Shown in pieces: positions 33,495 through 34,115 of a stretch of 34,115 nt of DNA. This stretch comes from Patescibacteria group bacterium (GTDB lineage Bacteria; Patescibacteriota; Microgenomatia; UBA10105; UBA927). Numbering within the stretch: the stretch's first letter is position 1; each line of letters starts with the position of its first letter. The notes beneath the pieces were generated by a model. It ran no database searches. It was not told the origin of the DNA and saw only the letters and a program-made list of their open reading frames with translations. Where the stretch lies: the NCBI GenBank assembly GCA_023379025.1, contig JAMCTH010000011.1, positions 1 to 34,115 of the forward strand. Reading direction: 5' to 3'. The position numbers and the translations under genes are program-made.

Positions 33495-33752
33495 TTATTC
33501 ACTTTTAAATAACAACTCTTTCTTTTTTCTACTGAAATCTTTGATTTGTTTTTCCCTATTTCTAGCCTCAATTAAATCGGAAAATTCCTCTAAATAAACT
33601 AATTTTTTAAAACCGTGCTTTCCGGTAAATTTACTTCCTTGTCCGCTCTTGTGTTGTTCCATTCTCTCGTCTGGATTCCAAGTTAAGCCCGTATAATAAA
33701 ACCCATCCAAACATTCAATAATATAGACAAACCATTTCCATGGTTTCATCAT
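33495..33752 (-). CDS. GIY-YIG (URI-type) endonuclease, small
   Basis: An 85-residue single-domain GIY-YIG nuclease homologue: FVYIIECLDGFYYTGLTWNPDERMEQHK (parts: FVYIIEC 8-14, FYYTGLT 18-24, Arg30), KFTGKHG and EARNREKQIKDFSRKKKELL. The tyrosines, Arg30 and the Glu of the REKQIK helix match the catalytic layout of COG2827-type proteins. The second motif reads YYTG rather than YIG. GC content is far below the window average. The start codon (33752, or ATG 33749) and the stop codon both touch copies of the GTTCGAAC palindromic repeat, so the gene looks like a cassette. Such small nucleases are common in CPR genomes; their biological role is unsettled. Confidence 0.88.
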   Translation of the reverse strand: MMKPWKWFVYIIECLDGFYYTGLTWNPDERMEQHKSGQGSKFTGKHGFKKLVYLEEFSDLIEARNREKQIKDFSRKKKELLFKSE

Positions 33753-33755
33753 ATT

Positions 33756-33835
33756 GTTCGAACGGAGTGAGAACTATCTACTTTACTTCTCGCGAAGTTT
33801 ACCCCGAGACTTCTCGCCGAGAGGCTCGAAGAATA
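33756..33835. repeat. Palindromic repeat unit R3 with internal insertion
   Basis: The left arm GTTCGAACGGAGTGAGAACTATCTACTTTACTTCTCG (quoted in parts: GTTCGAACG, AGTGAGAACT, ACTTCTCG) is followed by an extra segment containing the 26-bp repeat 33788-33813, then a right arm GGCTCGAAGAATATT. The last bases run directly into unit R4. Confidence 0.7.
33788..33813 (-). repeat. 26-bp repeat shared with the partial gene at the window end
   Basis: Identical to 34090-34115. On the minus strand it encodes KSRGKLRE in the partial gene at the end of the window; here the same frame hits a stop one codon later. It looks like a fragment of that gene, or a shared repeat, lodged in R3. Confidence 0.8.
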
Positions 33836-33837
33836 TT

Positions 33838-33892
33838 GTTCGAACGCTAGCGAGAACTCATACAATTTACTTCTCACTGCGTTCGAAGAATA
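33838..33892. repeat. Palindromic repeat unit R4
   Basis: GTTCGAACGCTAGCGAGAACT, quoted as GTTCGAACG and CTAGCGAGAACT, then CATACAATTTACTTCTC and a right arm GCGTTCGAAGAATA. It has the same layout as R1, with a 55-bp imperfect palindrome. Confidence 0.8.
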
Positions 33893-33920
33893 AATACAAT
33901 TATATCTCATCCGCTAGCTA

Positions 33921-33943
33921 CAAATAAACGCGCTTCCCGCGCG
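33921..33943 (-). terminator. Probable terminator of the partial gene
   Basis: On the minus strand a 5-bp GC stem (CGCGC/GCGCG, loop GGGAA) is followed by TTTATTTG. It lies about 75 bases after the stop codon of the gene at 34016. A second perfect palindrome GCCGGATATCCGGC lies at 33974-33987. Confidence 0.45.
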
Positions 33944-34015
33944 CCCGCTTTCCTATTGTATCGCTTCTTAAACGCCGGATATCCGGCTAGAAGAAATAAA
34001 AATGTTTACAGTTCC

Positions 34016-34115
34016 TTACCTGATCCGTTCGACGATAGCAATAAGTCCCAAGTAATCTTCATCCCAGTAATCTCGTTGAAGAAATCCACTCTCGCGAAGT
34101 TTACCCCGAGACTTC
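34016..34115 (-). CDS. C-terminal end of an unidentified gene (runs off the window)
   Basis: Minus-strand frame from the window edge to TAA at 34016-34018. The 32 visible residues include KSRGKLRESGFLQRDYW, then DEDYLGLIAIVERIR at the C-terminus. The acidic/aromatic RDYWDEDYLG and the amphipathic end look like real coding sequence. I do not recognise the family. The first 26 bases visible are repeated at 33788-33813. Whether the gene is intact cannot be told because its 5' part lies outside. Confidence 0.5.
   Translation of the reverse strand, partial: KSRGKLRESGFLQRDYWDEDYLGLIAIVERIR

Noticed and set aside
33391-33892. CRISPR array from the repeated GTTCGAAC units
   Set aside because: The units are long imperfect palindromes at irregular distances, with a gene between them and no uniform spacers.
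33895-34015. tRNA gene in the AT-rich end region
   Set aside because: No cloverleaf or T-arm consensus could be found; only two GC palindromes are present.

Overview
The window looks like a chromosomal segment of a reduced-genome bacterium of the Candidate Phyla Radiation (Patescibacteria), possibly Microgenomates-like. This is inferred from gene content, not from a database search. The signs are an alanyl-tRNA synthetase of only 615 residues that stops after the editing domain, a very short IF-2 (514 aa), an AMP/thymidine phosphorylase of the archaeal/CPR kind, a membrane-anchored 'baseplate J'-type surface protein beside a sortase, a peptidase-less Lon, and many leaderless-looking genes. 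TGA ends many intact genes (rpoB, dnaJ, DUF5678), so the genetic code is standard.

Layout. 1-4970: the start of rpoC and all of rpoB, minus strand, from a consensus promoter. 5016-5966: a lone plus-strand GNAT/FemAB-like transferase. 14152-5927 (minus): an operon-like run of alaS, actin-like/baseplate-J membrane protein, sortase, AMP phosphorylase, mltG and a RecB-type nuclease with a probable Fe-S cluster, with gaps of a few bases or 4-bp overlaps in its middle. 14155-17034: an accessory strip with a YafQ/DinJ-type toxin-antitoxin pair and, on plus, a DHFR/RibD-like reductase, an AT-richer 2-hydroxyacid dehydrogenase homologue lacking the catalytic residues, and a DUF5678-like/retropepsin pair. 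17152-20917 (minus): ftsK, a RodZ-like HTH membrane protein and two small membrane/coiled-coil proteins. 20936-31282 (minus): an RNA-metabolism and translation block of nusA, infB, a degenerate DHH protein, a HAD-like protein, rpsO, pnp, the Lon-like ATPase and RNase J (broken by a one-base frameshift).

31266-34115 is the most unusual part. A low-GC HD-domain gene sits between an intact dnaJ-like gene and a displaced, decaying copy of the dnaJ 3' end, with a 63-bp perfect direct repeat on either side. Beyond dnaJ, a GIY-YIG nuclease gene is bounded at both ends by copies of a palindromic GTTCGAAC-type repeat, which occurs four times within about 500 bp. The nusA promoter starts inside the dnaJ remnant. 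It drives a roughly 185-nt leader with an intrinsic terminator and two elaborate hairpins, a candidate attenuator or new structured RNA. The pnp leader also carries a long hairpin, reminiscent of RNase III/PNPase autocontrol.

No rRNA, tRNA, CRISPR array or insertion sequence was recognised. Gaps longer than 300 bases occur only in 31065-31436 (nusA leader plus dnaJ remnant), which is described below.
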